A stretch of 64,000 bases of DNA from Choristoneura fumiferana (GCF_025370935.1 NC_133490.1:633445-697444); one strand, 5' to 3'. Shown: positions 19,590 through 31,950, numbered from the stretch's first letter. The notes: generated by a model from the sequence alone, not told the origin. Translations and numbers: made by a program.

Positions 19590-20090
19590 CCGACATGACT
19601 TTACCGGCAGACCAATACCGACCTGATATTTGGTAGCCCAAATGGCTTCGACATAATAGCGCGGTGAATTCCGGTCACGCAATATCTACCCGGTATGAAT
19701 AAATACCGCTCTAACATTCCCGACCTGATAAATACCGGCATGATAATCGGAAGGCAATAGTTACCGACATGTTTTTCCCGTACCGTTTGTGTTAGGTGCA
19801 ATTGTGACCACAATGCGTGAGCCGAGCGAGCGTAGCGAGCGTGCCGCGGCAGCGGCCAGCGAAGCGCCAGGACCGAATTAAGTTATTTTCTACTAAATTT
19901 ATTAATATTCGGTGTAAACGAAAAACAGGGTCGGTATTGACATGCCGGTAATAATCTGATCGTTATTTATCAGGTCCAGAATGGTCACCGCGGCGATGCA
20001 TACCGGGCTGATATTTAGTGGCATGGCATTCAATGTGCGTGTACACGAAGAACAGGGTCGGTATTGTCCGGACCGGTAAAGACTGTCACC
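19590..20090. mobile_element. GC-rich non-autonomous element with inverted ends
   Basis: Left end GACATGACTTTACCGG ... CCAATACCGACC; right end GGGTCGGTATTGTCC ... CCGGTAAAGACTGTC, imperfectly inverse. The interior repeats TACCGAC/GTCGGTA words and has a GC-rich core near 19813-19873 (GAGCGAGCGTAGCGAGCGTG). A fragment lies at 5170-5215. No credible coding frame. Confidence 0.6.
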
Positions 20091-20095
20091 CTCCA

Positions 20096-22029
20096 ACACG
20101 AAGATTCACGAGGATTTAAGACTGTTTAGATGAGCTCTGGTTGAGTTCGAAACGCGTCAGTGTGTAGTGTAGATGGTGGTGATAGATGGGTTTGTGTGAT
20201 TTGTGTGTGTTCTTACAGTGTGGAGGTGGAGGAACTGCATGAACACACATTTCTGGCATAAACGTAGCTATCATAAGGTCGCGGGTACGGGGGGCTTAAT
20301 TTTGTCGAATCCAGACGACATACAATTTATTTATCCAGAGTTGATGAGTATTAATTGCAAACTGTATGAAGGGCGTCGCTTGTCACCGCGCAAAATAAAT
20401 TTCGTGGTACCTATAATAATAACCGGTATAGATTTTGTCAAACTCGCGGCCCGGACGAGCGTATTGCTCCGTATCGGAATGGGCTTGAACAAATTATGGT
20501 TTTTATCGGTAACCGTAAAAATAATAAGCGGGCCGCATTTATCAACTGACGGCGAAATTGCAGATGGCGCTAAACTATTACTTTAGTTCAGTCCCGGCGA
20601 CATAGATGGCGTTAGCTTAAGAATAAAACTAAAAGCTGAACAATAGGCCATGATTCACAAGCCTTGGACAGGCCTTGTAAGGGAAGATGATGTCAACGCG
20701 AAAGTCTTGACCGAACTCGACGTGAACTGACTTTAGTAGGCCGCTGGGCAACATGAATAACAAAACAAACGAAACATACTTGTACTATTATTATTTATTC
20801 TGTGACTCTGGAGAATCGTTACATACAAAAACTAATTAAAAAAATCTATAAACCCGACTGCATTAAAAAAATACTAAAAAGGTTCATATATATGATACAT
20901 ATATACTAGCAAGCAAGGCGTCCCGGGTTCGTATGGGTGCAATTTTCTTTAATACGAGTATGCTCAAACGTGAACCCTGTATGGACACAGCAATAGAGAA
21001 TTTACTAATTTCCTAATTTAAGTATGCAATGCGTGGGAAATGCATTTTACCGAGGTGCACAGATATTTCCGACTTCCCGTGTCTAATATACGCAATGCAG
21101 ACTATGTCGCGATTATATAAAGTCGTTAAAGGCACCGTTAACCCATTATATACGTTTAATAGTTACGGCCTTCACCCAAATGTTTGCTACAAGCAGGTAT
21201 TTGGGACGATGTATTTTGGTCGCACATTAAATTATGTATTGGGATGTCGTTGACCCTGATTGCTATTCAGTAAGACTTAGGGGTTTAGTAATAGTTAACG
21301 TTGTTTTATTTTCTTGGTAAAAAAAATTCAGTCCCAAAAAACATTTTCAATAAAAGCTTTTTAGGGACCTAATTAAGGATCTTCTCTGGCCTTAATATCC
21401 CAAAAGCATAAAGTTTCCTCAACGTAACATTAAAAGAACTGACTAGTGTGGCTGATTAATACTAACAGGATTTTTTTAAACATAAAACTTGGAGACAAAT
21501 CCTATAACAGCTAAACCACGGGCATAAGACCATAATATAAAATATAACCACGCTGCCTCCAATATTCAGCGGGTTATTGGTAACTATGATGAAAAGAAAC
21601 CACGCTGTTCTCCTCAATTCGGTGGGTTATAGGAAACTATGATAAAAAGCACAAAGCATCACTTCCAAGTCCTTCAGTAGCCGTTTTGACCAAGCAAACC
21701 CAAAGCAATAAAGGTCTTAAAAACAAAAAAAAACTAACACAAACAGGTTAGTAAATAAAATATTTGCACAAGTCTCAATGCTCCCCAGGTTAGGTTACAA
21801 ACCCATTAATTACTTATGTAACTTGGTTACATTACCCCGTACTCAGGCCGATGAGTCTAATATTAAATATGCCATTAGCGAGAAGCCAAGTTCACTAATC
21901 CAAGTGATCTATATTTATACTCAGACGTTTTATCCTGTGCCTGGATATGCGCGTCTTTAGAACCAGTGCCGATAAGGAATGTCACACACGCCATTCGATT
22001 TCAAATGTAACATGAATTCCATGAAACTA
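20096..22029. other. No gene recognised; 61-bp tandem pair at 21546-21650
   Basis: The longest frame (20203-20586, 127 codons) has no signal, domain or splice context that I recognise and lies in repeat-like DNA. A frame at 21029-21253 is likewise unassigned. At 21546-21650 two diverged units share AACCACGCTG ... GGGTTAT ... AACTATGAT. The rest is featureless. Confidence 0.4.
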
Positions 22030-22337
22030 TAAAATGTCTGCGCACGATATGCCACACGAATTCTTTCGTATTTTGGCCACATAATGCAAAGGGGTGATGA
22101 GAGCCTGGAGAATTGATCGTAGTTGGAAATACGAATGGTAAACGAGCCGGGGGCAGATCTCCTACCAGATGGAACGATCAAATTAGGGGCTCCAGGTCGC
22201 CGAGGTTTAGCTCCGTCGTCAGAGCTGCCATGGACAGAAGCCGATGGAAACAAATAATCCATTCCAAATGTAGACCACCCGTTGATGACCACGATCCTCA
22301 GTCGACTCATGAGGAACCGACTGGACTGAAAAAATAA
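22030..22337 (+). mobile_element. Non-LTR RT C-terminal remnant
   Basis: The translation shows RIFGHIMQRGDESLENL, then GKRAGGRSPTRWNDQI, AAMDRSRWKQIIH and a terminal DHDPQ motif. These are the C-terminal end of an endonuclease-reverse transcriptase LINE protein. The catalytic RT domain is absent, so it is a 5'-truncated remnant. The frame changes at least once near 22110. Confidence 0.65.
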
Positions 22338-22363
22338 GTTATTGGTAAAAATTTCATTTCTAA

Positions 22364-22659
22364 TACAAGCTTTTTTTCCTGACTGTACTTGTATTGTCAC
22401 CCAAATTACATTTGCATACCAAATTTCAAGTCGATGCCGTTAGCCGTTGAAGAGTTCCGTCCTGTGGAGACGTTCCTGGCTGGACTACCATTGCCGCCAT
22501 GCTACCATGGCCGGATTATTGTATTGTCACGCAATTTACATGAGTATACCAAATTTCAAGTCAATCCAACCACTGGAAGTTGGTCGAATTTAAGTTGCAA
22601 GATTTGATTACAGACAGACAGACAGACAACAGGACAGGTGAAACTAAATAAAAGCTTGT
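22364..22659. mobile_element. MITE-H (ACAAGCTTTT ends)
   Basis: Ends ACAAGCTTTT / AAAAGCTTGT. The interior holds ACCAAATTTCAAGTCGATGC, GTTGAAGAGTTCCGTCCTGT, a duplicated segment (ATACCAAATTTCAAGTC twice) and an (ACAG)n tract. Copies are at 41106-41352 (opposite orientation) and 61285-61597. Confidence 0.65.
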
Positions 22660-22995
22660 AAAAATTTGAGCCCGGGCTATCCACGATTCTCTGCTTAATA
22701 TGAGGAGCCATAGGCACAGCGAACTTCTTTACAAGTAGCAAATACGCTCCCTAGACGTTGAACATGTTTTTATATTAAATCTGAAACATATCCTCATCGA
22801 ATTACCGTGTCCCGACCGGATGACGCGACCATCCCCCGGGAAATTAATTCATATCGATTGGCCACTGGCTTCGGCGTATAGAAAACTCGCGAACACGGCC
22901 TTATGGGATTTTATAAACTGGTAATTATTTTTAAAACCTTGACTATTTTAGCAGTAATACAGCAAGCCGTGTTAGCCAAGCAAGCAAGTTAGCAA
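22660..22995. other. No feature recognised
   Basis: Unique-looking sequence of mixed composition. No motif. Confidence 0.4.
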
Positions 22996-23079
22996 GTAGT
23001 GGTTTTACCTACGGCTTTTTAAGCAGAAGATCGTGGGTTCAAAACCGGGCCCACACGTCTGAGTTTTCTGAAATTCAGA
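22996..23079 (+). mobile_element. SINE-B head relic
   Basis: TAGTGGTTTTACCTACGGCT followed by AAGCAGAAGATCGTGGGTTC is the tRNA-like head of SINE-B. It breaks off at a (GAAAG)n run (23082-23101). Confidence 0.55.
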
Positions 23080-23242
23080 AAGGAAGAAAGAAAGAAAGAA
23101 AAAAAATGTATTTAACGCCATAAAAACATCACAATTAACAACAATAGAACAAAGAGAAGACAAACATGACGCTCAATTGGTCCCTATTCAGCATAATTCC
23201 ACGGCGCCGTGGCGCTGATTTTCAGCGAGGACCTTATCTAAA

Positions 23243-23879
23243 AAAACCGGCCAAGAGCGTGTCGGACACGTCCAAAATAGGGTTCCGCATCCATTACGAA
23301 AAAATTAAGTAATATTTTTCTAAGGATTTCGTATTTTAAACGGAATCTTCCAAGTTTAGGTATATTTTATACCTTAGGCTGCTATTTACTCATAAACTAC
23401 TAATAATTCTCAAGCAAACTTAGCCGTTATAGTTTTCCTTGAAAGTTTGATATATTTACTACCATCCTGAATTTTTTCAAATTTTTCCACCCACCGGTTT
23501 AGATTTTAGAGGGGGGACGCTCGATTTTAATGAAAATTTGCACTTTAAAGTTGAATATTTCGCAAACAAATCACTGAATCGAAAAATCGTCTTAGCAAAC
23601 CCCTAATGGTTTTAAAATACCTATCCAACGATACCCACACTATAGGGCTGGATGAGAAAAAAAAATCACCCCCACTTTACGTCTATGGGAGGTACCCTAA
23701 AAAATTTTTTTTGAATTTTTAACTGTACTATTTTGTCGGCATAGTTTACTTATATATCCGTGCAAAATTACAGCTTTCTAGCATTGATAGTCTCTGAGCA
23801 AAGCCGCGGACGGACAGACAGACAGACATGGCGAAACTATAAGGGTTCCGTTTTTGCCATTTTGGCTCCGGAACCCTAA
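23243..23879 (+). repeat. Dispersed repeat with CCGGCCAAGAGCGTGTCGG start
   Basis: The most complete of three copies (others 38143-38283, internally deleted, and 56320-56706, inverted). It starts AAAAAACCGGCCAAGAGCGT and ends with ACATGGCGAAACTATAAGGG and GGCTCCGGAACCCTAAAAA. It has an internal (ACAG)n tract and no open frame of note. Similar sequence is widespread in Lepidoptera; its class is uncertain. Confidence 0.6.
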
Positions 23880-23945
23880 AAACGAATTTGAAACAAAAAT
23901 AAATTCACGTGTGAAATTACATTGAAAATATACAACGAGCATTAC

Positions 23946-24045
23946 AAGGAGCTTTCCATCAGGTAACCCGCCTGCTCGTTTGCCTTCTATCATATAAAAA
24001 AGCCCTGTGCCCAGCAGTGGGTCGTATACAGGCCGTGATGTCATG
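23946..24045. repeat. LINE-P fragment followed by SINE-B tail fragment
   Basis: CATCAGGTAACCCGCCTGCT and CGTTTGCC match LINE-P in inverse (23946-24000). GCCCTGTGCCCAGCAGTGGG and CGTATACAGG match the SINE-B tail (24003-24035). Confidence 0.5.
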
Positions 24046-26311
24046 TGACAGTAAGTGTTATAAGTCTCCATTAGCAAGATTATTTTTACCATACAATTTA
24101 ATCAATCCCAAAAAACACAAATGATAGCGAAAAAAAAAATTAGGCATTGTATATGTACAGTCACGGGCACTGTATATGTACGTTACCAAGACATCAAAAA
24201 TATCTATATGTCGTAAGATAGGACTTAGAGAGCCGGGATCCGACCCTAACATAATCAATGTGGGCATAACAAGTGGGATTCGGGCAGAGAATGAAACTAT
24301 TTTGAAGAACTAACAAAAGTCCACTAATTGCGGTCAAGATAAAACCAAAACAATACGACACTCATTCACTGAAATCTTAGAAATGCAACTATCATAACGA
24401 TTCACAATAACTTAAGGCAAAGCCTAGTTAATAATAAAGAAACGCGTAACAGTTCCTGAGACTGTCGACTCGGGCCAGACTTCTTTTACTAACTGACAAT
24501 TGACGATCGCTTTTCCCGCGTCCAGATCTCAGGCTCTGTCAACACTGGCGTTTCGTTAGTGCTATAATGCCAATCCTTAATAAACCACACATGGTAATGA
24601 CCATTCAAAGACCATACTCATAATTCTACATATATAAATATACCTTTATGCCACGGCCACGAACTATTAGATCGATGAACACATACATTTGACGCTATGG
24701 CTGTATAGATATTTATACCTATATTTTGTTTACCACGAAATCAACTTGATCAATGGACTTATAAACACACACAGTAACATCTCTGTGCAAATTGACCGAT
24801 GACATAATGATATGATGTCAGTGACAGCATACAATGATTGATCGATCGTATACTGAATTTCATGTATATCGGTTCAACAGTTTAGACGTGATAGATAAGG
24901 TAACAAACAAACAGACTTAGAAACTTTCGCATTTATATGTATCAGTAGGATTGCAGTTAGAGACCCATAAACAGGCGCGGTACGATGGGGAGGTTCACAG
25001 GGCACATAACCCCCCCAAAATCATACACGTCAAATTGAAAAAGCTTCTAAAAATTTACAAAATTAAAAAAAAATTGCCCTTGGCCCCGATGTATTATTAT
25101 TAGTGACCCCCTCCAACATTTCAGGCTGCGACGGCGCCTGACCATAAAGGGCAAATTACATATTTTTAATTTGAAAGTCGAATTCCACAGTTGTATTACG
25201 AGCACTAATATTTTCATTTGGCACACTCCTGGGCAAGACTCCCATTTTCTTAAGAAATCTTAATTTTGTTACGTTAGACCAACACGTATCTAAAAAAGTT
25301 ATTCATAACATAACATATACTCCTCGCTCCGGCCTCCTCTAATACGTCCCGTCATAAAGCAACACCTACCCTGCGTGCGTCCTTACTAAGCCGGCCGCGT
25401 ACGCATTACGCAAAATAACACAAACCTTATTACTCGCATTACTGGGAATATTAGTGGCTTGATGAAATGCCCGCGTACGCTTCTCCCCGCTAGATGGCGC
25501 TAGTATTACTACCACAAAATATGGTGTATACATTTTGGAAATAATTTTAACAAGGGAGTGGCGGCAACACAGTCAAAGTCCTTTATAAAGGACTTATTGT
25601 AATTTGAACATCAAACTCTATCATAAATCACATAAAGTTTGATGTTCATTAATCAAAAAAAATTACTTGGGCGTTAGGAGCTTAAAAAAATATGTCATCA
25701 ATATATAACACAGGGCTCACACCTGTGCGCAAATATTCTAACAATGTAAAAGGGGTTTACACGCAAAATAACGTGGGAAATAGTGGGAATCGAACCAACA
25801 ACCGCGTGCACAGACTGCAAAGGTAACGAACTGATCAAATCAAACTGTAATTTATATAGGCAGAAGAGAAGATTTCGTCCTAAAATGTCTAGTTGATTCG
25901 CGTAACACGCGATTGTGATGATAGATAGTAAACTGCTTTGTATTTATAACATTGATACTTAAGCATAACAACATAACAAAACAAACATCTATTCCCTGAG
26001 AATCGTGGAGTTGCACTCGGAAAAAAATTCGAAATTCCAACGCGACGGGACAGAAAGTTAGCCGAAACAAATAACTCTAGTCTACAAGCAAATAACTATC
26101 AGTTTATAGCATACATTATTACCTACCGAGTTCCCGGCACTTTAAAGCTTTAGCAAAGCTGACTCATAATCTTTTATAGGTTGGCTCATGCTATAGCGAA
26201 ATTATGAGAGAAGCGTTGAATCTACACTAATATAATAATAATGTCTATTAAGCATTCGTTTATTGCTGCCCTGACTGAACTATTATATTTTCTCGGGGTA
26301 AAAAGTAGTCC
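24046..26311. other. No gene recognised; Helitron fragment 24855-24955, hairpins 25577-25646
   Basis: At 24855-24955 (minus) TCGGTTCAACAGTTTAGACG and CTTTCGCATTTATATG match a Helitron 5' part. Two hairpins lie close together: AGTCCTTTATAAAGGACT (25577-25594, a perfect palindrome) and GAACATCAAACT ... AGTTTGATGTTC (25607-25646). A C-rich CCCCCTCCAAC tract lies near 25107. The rest is unassigned. Confidence 0.4.
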
Positions 26312-26357
26312 CAGCAGTGGGACGTATATAGGCTGGGATGATGACGATGATGATTCC
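26312..26357 (+). mobile_element. SINE-B 3' tail fragment
   Basis: CCCAGCAGTGGGACGTATAT followed by AGGCTGGGATGATGACGATG is the SINE-B tail with its (GAT)n end. Confidence 0.6.
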
Positions 26358-26875
26358 AATATTAGGCATATTACTACTGAGTCAAAACAACAAATTTGTG
26401 TAGGGATAATGAATATCACAAGACTTTTTTGATGTGTGTTTATATGCTGGAGTCGTACACTATCCCGAAAAACATAAAACTCTCACAGCCACAGTACCAA
26501 AAACTAATAAAGTCGTCATGGACTAACTTATGTACCTAACTGTAACATCCTTTTAAAATGTACATGACTTTACAGTGAATTAAATAAATAAATAAGTTAT
26601 AACATAAACCCGCTTAGCCCCACTGACATAATGAGTAGCGCATCTATGCAAGCAAATACCCTGCATTGGCCGGGTTAGAACGAAATACCGTCCGAGCGCA
26701 CAATCCGGAAAATTCCAGAAAATACCGGCTCTAGCTGCTCGTAACCGGTTACAGCTGGTGATGTGCTGAATATCCGTATAACTGGATATCCTTATTTGGA
26801 TATCTGACGGAAAAAAGCTATTCGTTTTAGTCGATGTTTTGATGAATGTTTAACGTTTATGGATACATTGAACCA

Positions 26876-26970
26876 AATCATGATCAGCTGGAAGGCGTCC
26901 ACTGCTGAACAAAGGCCTCCCCCTTAGAACGCCATAATGAACGACAACTCGCCACTTGCATCCGGTAGCC
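26876..26970 (-). mobile_element. LINE-R 3' fragment
   Basis: GGCGTCCACTGCTGAACAAA and CTCGCCACTTGCATCCGG are the inverse of the end of LINE-R, as at 27798-28175 (which codes a QQWT end). It is directly joined to a different LINE at 26971. Confidence 0.6.
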
Positions 26971-27480
26971 AGCATTTAACTGATAATTTAAAAGATGATG
27001 TAGATGTAGAACGGGAGCGCAGGGTGTTGGCGGTGCGGGCGAATATGCTGGCACGCAGGTTCGCTCGGTGTACGAGTGCAGTTAAGATAACGCTCTTTAA
27101 AGCATACTGCACGTCAATGTACTCGGGTGCCCTGTGGGCGAGCTGCACGCAGCGCTCCGTCAGCTCCCTGCGCGTCCAGTATAATAACGCCTTCAGAGCG
27201 CTGTTAGGGCTGCCACGGTTCTGCAGTGCGTCCACTATGTTTGCCGAAGCGCGAGTAGATAGCTTTAATGCTATACTACGAAAAAAAAAGGCATCGCTTC
27301 TGACAAGAATACGTGGCAGCACTAACAGCCTCCTGAAGATGATAGCTGTAAGAGATGAGTGCTCTATAATGCAAAATTTAATTAATACCACACTATCACT
27401 CGTCCAATATGTATACTAACATAGTTATAAGCAAATTACTAATAATGTATGGATCTTTGTTGTCTGAATAAATAAATGAA
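26971..27480 (+). mobile_element. Non-LTR RT C-terminal remnant (LINE-J)
   Basis: An open frame to a stop at 27417-27419 reads LKDDVDVERERRVLAVRANM, then LARRFARC, TLFKAYCTSMYSGALWA, LRVQYNNAFRALLGLPRF and FAEARVDSF. This is a C-terminal, post-RT region of a jockey- or CR1-like LINE. A 3' UTR with AATAAATAAATGAATTATT and an (ATT)n tail ends near 27500. It lacks the catalytic RT and endonuclease domains, so it is 5'-truncated. The frame is intact over about 150 codons, so it is relatively young. The superfamily assignment is tentative. Confidence 0.7.
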
Positions 27481-27785
27481 TTATTATTATTATTATTTAT
27501 TCTGAGGTGGGACTATGTCCCGAATAAACTATTTTAATTTAATTTCCTCATGTTGAGATTTATTTAAGATTATCCGGAATTGCGGATATTGGTGCTTTCA
27601 GCGATCTAGTGTCGCGAATTTGCGATGCGAAGCGACAGATGAGGAAAGTAGAAATGAAGGCAGGATATGGTGTTCAAAGATATTTATTTAAAGTAATATA
27701 GAAGGCACCTGTAACAATGCATAAAAACGAACTTAATATAAAAACTAATACATTTGGAAGAACTGGTGAGAACTGTTATGATTGT

Positions 27786-28187
27786 GATCGAATAGATCAT
27801 CATCAGCCCGATGACGTCCACTGCTGGACAAAGGCCTCCCCCTTAGAACGCCACAATGAACGACAACTTGCCACTTGCATCCACCGGTTTCCCGCTACTC
27901 TCACGATGTCGTCAGTCCACCTGGTGGGAGGCCTGCCAACGCTTCGTCTTCCGGTTCGTGGTCGCCACTCGAGGACTTTTCTCCCCCAACGGTTATCTGT
28001 TCTTCGAGCGATGTGACCTGCCCATTGCCACTTCAATTTGCATATTTTTCCAGCTATGTCAGTGACTTTAGTTCTTCGACGAATTTCCGTATTCCGGATT
28101 CTATCGCGCAAAGAAACTCCAAGCATAGCTCTCTCCATAGCTCGTTGCGTGACTTTGAGCCTCGAATCTTTGAGCGATCGAATAGAT
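27786..28187 (-). mobile_element. LINE-R 3' end (27798-28175) with 12-bp TSD
   Basis: The minus-strand frame reads RLKVTQRAMERAMLGVSLRD, then RTKVTDIAGKICKLKWQWAGH, GRRSVGRPPTRWTDDIVRVAG and a QQWT terminus. This is the C-terminal end of an RTE-like reverse transcriptase. GATCGAATAGAT flanks it at 27786-27797 and 28176-28187. The 3' end carries a short (GAT)n tail at the left. The insertion is 5'-truncated and no longer functional. Confidence 0.8.
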
Positions 28188-28404
28188 ATTAATGTCAAAA
28201 TAATAAGTTATTTTAGCACGTCTTTATAGTACGGCTGCTGAGCTGAGAATGAATTTTGACATAAAAACAAAGTGCTGAATATGAAAGTACAGTGGATATC
28301 TGAAAATTGAAATTTTGAATTGAATTTTTAAAATAAACCGAAACATGAAATGAGGAAGAGGTTAAAAATCAACAAGGCCTGATCAGCCTTGTGACATAAG
28401 TCCA

Positions 28405-28596
28405 GTTCCCTTAGTGTAAGTTTTCGGTTACAAAATACGTCTCGATCGCGTTCGCGTTAAAATCTCAATTTGTATGGAAACACGAACATCGCAAACGTTC
28501 CGCTGGAGGCGCTGTTCGTGTTTCCATATAAATTGAGATTTTAACGCGAACGCGATCGAGACTTATTTTGTAACTGAAAACTTACACTAAGGGTAC
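28405..28596. mobile_element. Palindromic MITE-B, copy 1
   Basis: A 192-bp near-perfect palindrome with ends CCCTTAGTGTAAGTTTTC / inverse. The arms continue through ACAAAATACGTCTCGATCGC and GGAAACACGAAC. The 192-bp copy at 60467-60658 has the central spacer in the opposite orientation. Outer bases GT..AC may be part of the terminal repeat. Confidence 0.8.
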
Positions 28597-29160
28597 TGCA
28601 CGTAACTAGTCTAGCCCGGGTCAAACCGCCGATGCCCGAGCGGCGATCGGCTGCTCGTTATATGAATATTGCATTTTGTATAATGTGAAACAAAACCGAG
28701 ATCCCGTGAAATAGAGTCATTAGTTAATTAAGGAGCGCTGGTTAATATACTCTATGTACAACATATTACAAACCCGTAAATAATATAGTAAATTATTAAA
28801 GGGATATTGTCAACGCTATCAAGCTGTCGTTATTGTATATTATATGTAGTTAGCATGTAATAAAGAAAACTGAGCTGGTCACGATTTGAATGGGTCCCGA
28901 CTGTTGAACTTTAAATTAGCTACTTGACAGAGTTCTAGACCACTAGACTTATTTTCTTCCTCTTAGTTTTTAAGGCAGTCGGGGTTTTTTGATTTTTAAA
29001 TTTAATGTTTTATTTTATACTTTTTTTATGTTTCTGTGAAAATGGTACACTAAAATTATTATAGAATAGTCTTTTTATTAGCTTTAATTTGATACCCAAA
29101 TTGTTACAATACAAAAAAAAATTCCTCCGCCATATTTCTTTTCGCGGACGCCATATTGAA
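28597..29160. other. No feature recognised
   Basis: Mixed then AT-rich. A short AAGGCAGTCGGGGTTTTTTG tract at 28972 may be a decayed repeat. Confidence 0.4.
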
Positions 29161-29162
29161 AT

Positions 29163-29325
29163 ATTATATAGCCTATAAAAAGGTTGCCTGGAAGAGATCG
29201 CTCTTAAGCGATAAGGCCGCCTATTGCTCACCTTGTAATTTTCTCTGTGTATCTGTTTTCTGTATCGCTTACTATGTCTGGTGTACAATAAAGAGTCTTT
29301 GTATTGTATTGTATTGTATTGTATG
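29163..29325 (+). mobile_element. Retroposon tail unit with (TTGTA)n end
   Basis: Reads GGTTGCCTGGAAGAGATCGC, ATAAGGCCGCCTATTGCTCA, TCTGTTTTCTGTATCGCTTA and a poly(A)-signal-like AATAAAGAG. It then ends in a (TTGTA)n run. Copies: 47905-48010, 48018-48178, and inverted 56366-56468 and 58176-58308. A LINE or SINE 3' end is likely. Confidence 0.65.
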
Positions 29326-29485
29326 TCACTCCGACAGTTATGACGAATCCAATGGATACCTCATATGTTAAAGTCCGTCCAGCCGTTTAGGCTGCAGAGA
29401 GGACCAAATAAATGGACATACGTACATACATACATACATACGCTCGAAAAACATAACCCTCCTTTGGGCAGTCGGGTAAAAAGCC
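29326..29485 (-). repeat. Repeat with inverted CCCGAAGGAGGG-type core
   Basis: Runs from CACTCCGACAGTTATGACGA through GTCCGTCCAGCCGTTTAGGC to AACATAACCCTCCTTTGGGC, with an (ACAT)n tract. It is the inverse of the fragments at 2963 and 7346. Confidence 0.55.
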
Positions 29486-29670
29486 AGATTTTTTTCCAGT
29501 CTTTCCAATATTGTGGAGGAACTAATACCGGCGCGGGTTACAAAGAAATCTGCAGGGTCACTAGACAAAGGGCTGTGTGTGAGATTAATTAAAAACCTCT
29601 GCCAACCCGCCGCCCCTGTGGCGCAATAAGACTGGCCTGAAATTAAAACAACGTAACGTTTCGTGTGCTC

Positions 29671-29725
29671 TGCCTACCCCATTTGGGAATACAGACGTGA
29701 TGTTTGTGTGTGTGTTTGTGTGAAA
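29671..29725 (+). mobile_element. LINE-K 3' tip
   Basis: CTCTGCCTACCCCATTTGGG followed by a (TG)n-rich tail matches the 3' end of LINE-K (50545-50581). Confidence 0.5.
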
Positions 29726-30615
29726 TCCAAATCAGCCCTTAATGGTATACCATTCAAAGAAAAACAAGGGCCACTTGAGTTTCATCAATAAAATGTCAAA
29801 ATACGTGTGCGTTTATATCTGAATACATTTAATTGGATGAAAATATTTGTATTTGTGTAGCTGTATTAATAATAATAATAATCTGTTTATTTCTTAGAAT
29901 ATGGTACAAAAGATGGTCGATTGACATTAAGTGCGTCATATCCTGCCTCATCGGAGTAGAAATGTTAGAAATACCATTTCATATTCGTTAAATTAAATTA
30001 AATTATACAATTATTGGCGCAAAAAATTAGCTAAGGTTAATTTACAATTACAATATTATACAATCTTATAGAACACATTAGTTTAATAACAATTCAGGAA
30101 CTTAACTTGTATTAATAAAACCATTTTTAGACAAGGAATCTTAAAAGTAAAGAATTATATTTAGTTTTATTTTAATTTTGTCAATGAAACTCACGTGGCC
30201 ACTATTTTCTTATTGGGCAGAATACTATGCTTAGTATGTTAAACGATAAGACCGCCAATTGTCTCTCATATTTTTTATGTTCTTGTTAAATCAATGTACC
30301 TACTGCTTCGTAGTGTGCAATAGAAAATATTTGTATGATAATATTTAAATCTAGCTAGTGGATGTTGAAGGCTTTTCGGGGGTAGTTACAGTATAATGCT
30401 CCGAAAAAAAATGAGGCATTACTTAGGCCTTAAATTATCAGAAATGAAATGTATTTATTTATTATTATTACTAGCACTTAAGTAAAAAGGGTGTTTTAGA
30501 AAAAAAGAGACCGAGGGTAGAACAAGGTTGAAAATCTGTGGATGAGACGTAGGTGAAAAGCTAAATTGAACCAGCAGATTACTGATTTGGGACCAGGTTG
30601 ATTTGGGATGCGTTA
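29726..30615. other. No feature recognised
   Basis: AT-rich with an (AAT)n run at 29867-29882. No frame or motif of interest. Confidence 0.4.
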
Positions 30616-30888
30616 CACGACCAGATGGCCTAGTGGTTAGAGAACCTGACTACGAAGCTTGAGGTCCCGGGTTCGATTCCCGTGTCGGGGCAGATATTTG
30701 TATGAAAAATACGAATGTTTGCTCTCGGGTCTTGGGTGTTTAATATGTATTTAAGTATGTATCTATCGATATAATTATATTTATCCGTTGCTTACCGGCC
30801 TTATAACACAGGCCTTACTAAGCTTACTTTGGGACTAGGTCAATTGGTGTGAATTGTCCCGTGATATTTGTTTATTATTTATTTATGC
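30616..30888 (+). mobile_element. tRNA-derived SINE-A, fullest copy
   Basis: The head CCTAGTGGTTAGAGAACC and GGGTTCGATTCCCGTGTCGG match 4273-4515 closely. This copy also keeps a GGCCTTATAACACAGGCC segment missing there. It ends TCCCGTGATATTTG with a TTTATT-rich tail. Confidence 0.8.
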
Positions 30889-31950
30889 ATATTTTTATTT
30901 TATGTATTTTCCCATTTTGTCAAGAATAGATATTTTCTTTCTTGAAGATAACTTTAATAGTACCAAATTTGCGCAGACCAGTCTTGCGGCGTCAATGTTC
31001 TGCTTCAGAAGGGTTCAATTAGTTCCGAAAAGGCGTCTTAAAAAGGCACTACCCGGTCCGAAGCGGCCGGAACCGGATTGAACCGCCTCTTTGCGGTAAA
31101 AGCTTTACGGTTCACAATGGCGCTGTTACGGCGGTTAAGGAGCTGCAGATTTTTTGATTAAGTCTAGTTATGCAGTCAACGTGCAAAAGCTTTAATACTT
31201 TTTCAATTACAAATACAAATATTCTTTAATGCACACCACAAACCAGTACAAAAAAAACTTATAATATAAACACTTAATTTCACTTAAGAATTACTTTGTT
31301 ATGTTAAGTAAAAAAGTATTTGATACTTTTTTCAGGTTAGGTTAGGTTCGTCTAAAAGGCAGCTGGTCTAAGTAGCAAATGGTCTAAAAAGTTCACACAC
31401 AAAAGACAGCTTTCAGTTATGAATTTTTAAGTCATGTCTCACATACGCATAAACACTGTAGCTTAATACTAATCAGTTAAAAAGCTTATCGCAGCATTGA
31501 GGATGAGCCAGCAGCAACGTTGGCACAGCGCCGAGCACGGATAATGGGGGGTGGCCATCCCAAGCACTGATTCCATATATTGAACCATTAATACCCGTAC
31601 AACGTGTGAAATTAAATCAGTTTCTACAAATAGAACTAGTTTTGGGTTGTATCACGTAAAATTTTATCATGAAGGTCCCAGTGGAAGACCAAGGCGTGGT
31701 GTATTTTTCAGGTACGTGTTTCAGTTTCTTCCTTACAAGATTTTATATAACCTGCAATGTTAGTAGCATAGTAAGTTATCTTATAATTTTACCCGTTCAG
31801 TCAGCAAAAAGCTTGTATGAAAATTATTTTAAAAATATATTTTTGCAACACGATGTCTCTGTCATTGTAGTATAAAGCAGTCTAATTAATCACGTGGCGA
31901 TAGATGTCGCTGGTAGCGCGACGTGCCGCGCATCGCTACGTCGGATTAGC
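30889..31950. other. No feature recognised
   Basis: A GC-rich patch at 31025-31140 (CCCGGTCCGAAGCGGCCGGA) and another at 31890-31945 (GGCGATAGATGTCGCTGG) stand out. A 68-codon frame at 31669-31875 has no recognisable domain. Confidence 0.4.

Noticed and set aside
20203..20586. 127-codon + strand frame, the longest unassigned one in the 20-22 kb stretch
   Set aside because: No signal peptide, domain, promoter or splice context; it lies in repeat-like DNA and has an unstructured composition. A transcript match would be needed.
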